In this document: positions 63,801 through 64,000 of the stretch, piece by piece
Position numbering within the stretch: position 1 is the stretch's first letter
Layout: each line of letters starts with the position of its first letter
DNA from: Deroplatys truncata
Taxonomy: Eukaryota > Arthropoda > Insecta > Mantodea > Mantidae
Length of the DNA stretch: 64,000 nt
Direction of reading: 5' to 3'
NCBI GenBank assembly: GCA_030765065.1
Contig: CM060984.1
Location: forward strand, 444,001-508,000
Translations under genes and position numbers: made by a program
Notes under the pieces: generated by a model
What the model was told of the DNA's origin: nothing
Database searches by the model: none
Seen by the model: only the letters and a program-made list of their open reading frames with translations

Positions 63801-64000
63801 CTACTTACTATAGGCATTTTTTAGACTGGGAGTGTCCCAAAGTGTGAATATCCGGTGAAATATTGGTGTCGTATTTTTGTGTGGAATGCAATACTTCGTC
63901 AACTTACTATAGGCAATTTTTTAGACTCGGAGTGTCCGAAATTGTGCATTTCCGATGAAATATTGGTATCGTATTTTTGAGTGGAATGCATGCTTCGCCT
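57841..64000 (+). repeat. Duplicate of the 31.66-37.8 kb block
   Basis: GACTGGGAGTG at 57841 matches 31659. The series then follows at an offset of about 26,182 bp to the window end, including private variants such as TTCCGTGAAATATT (36400 and 62580) and the CTATAGCATTTTTT deletion (about 36552 and 62735). Confidence 0.86.

Larger units (their letters stand above)
50781..64000 (+). repeat. 99-bp satellite block to the window end (~135 monomers)
   Basis: Uninterrupted monomers, made of the second half of the 46.48-57.84 kb duplicate followed by the duplicate of 31.66-37.8 kb. The last bases (GGAATGCATGCTTCGCCT) reproduce the junction at 37806, so the array continues past the window. No gene, RNA or mobile element is present. 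Confidence 0.96.

Noticed and set aside
1..64000. Telomeric repeats, rDNA spacer or tRNA cluster
   Set aside because: No TTAGG or TTAGGG arrays, rRNA cores or tRNA cloverleaf sequences were noticed in any block.

Overview
This is a non-coding, AT-rich eukaryotic satellite-DNA window, most likely heterochromatin of an invertebrate animal. The species cannot be named from the sequence. The case rests on three things: about 55 kb of one tandem satellite family, a truncated animal-type non-LTR retrotransposon, and a repeated ~1.5 kb insert with the architecture of a non-autonomous Helitron-like element. There is no host gene, tRNA, rRNA, operon or CRISPR array. The only convincing coding sequence is the reverse transcriptase of the retrotransposon.

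Layout. Satellite monomers (consensus 99 bp, about 560 copies, all in one orientation) fill 1-1559, 3091-7993, 9529-14531, 16053-41838, 44615-49247 and 50781-64000. They are interrupted by four near-identical ~1.53 kb inserts (1560-3090, 7994-9528, 14532-16052, 49248-50780) and by one 2,776-bp retrotransposon on the minus strand (41839-44614).

Higher-order structure. The monomers form long higher-order repeats (HORs). Units start at 1, 6535 and 12973 (about 6.5 kb each, each with the insert at the same relative place), and a displaced fourth copy lies around 46.5-52.4 kb. Beyond this the array is a mosaic of multi-kilobase blocks that recur at offsets of 3.5, about 17.1, 26.2 and 34.7-35.3 kb. 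Smaller gains and losses of one, two or four monomers lie on top. This fits repeated unequal exchange or amplification.

How the parts relate. Each insert starts with a palindromic 12-bp inverted repeat. Its partner lies 21 bp inside the other end and is followed by a short hairpin, with a duplicated ~660-bp core and (GT)n tracts between. Its first ~100 bp are a diverged satellite monomer in reverse orientation, so satellite and element share ancestry. The retrotransposon arrived last: its empty site is preserved in a near-identical duplicate block at 24675/24676, and its reading frame is still open.

Limits. Identities were judged by eye, not by alignment. Family names for the insert and the retrotransposon are inferences from structure and motifs.
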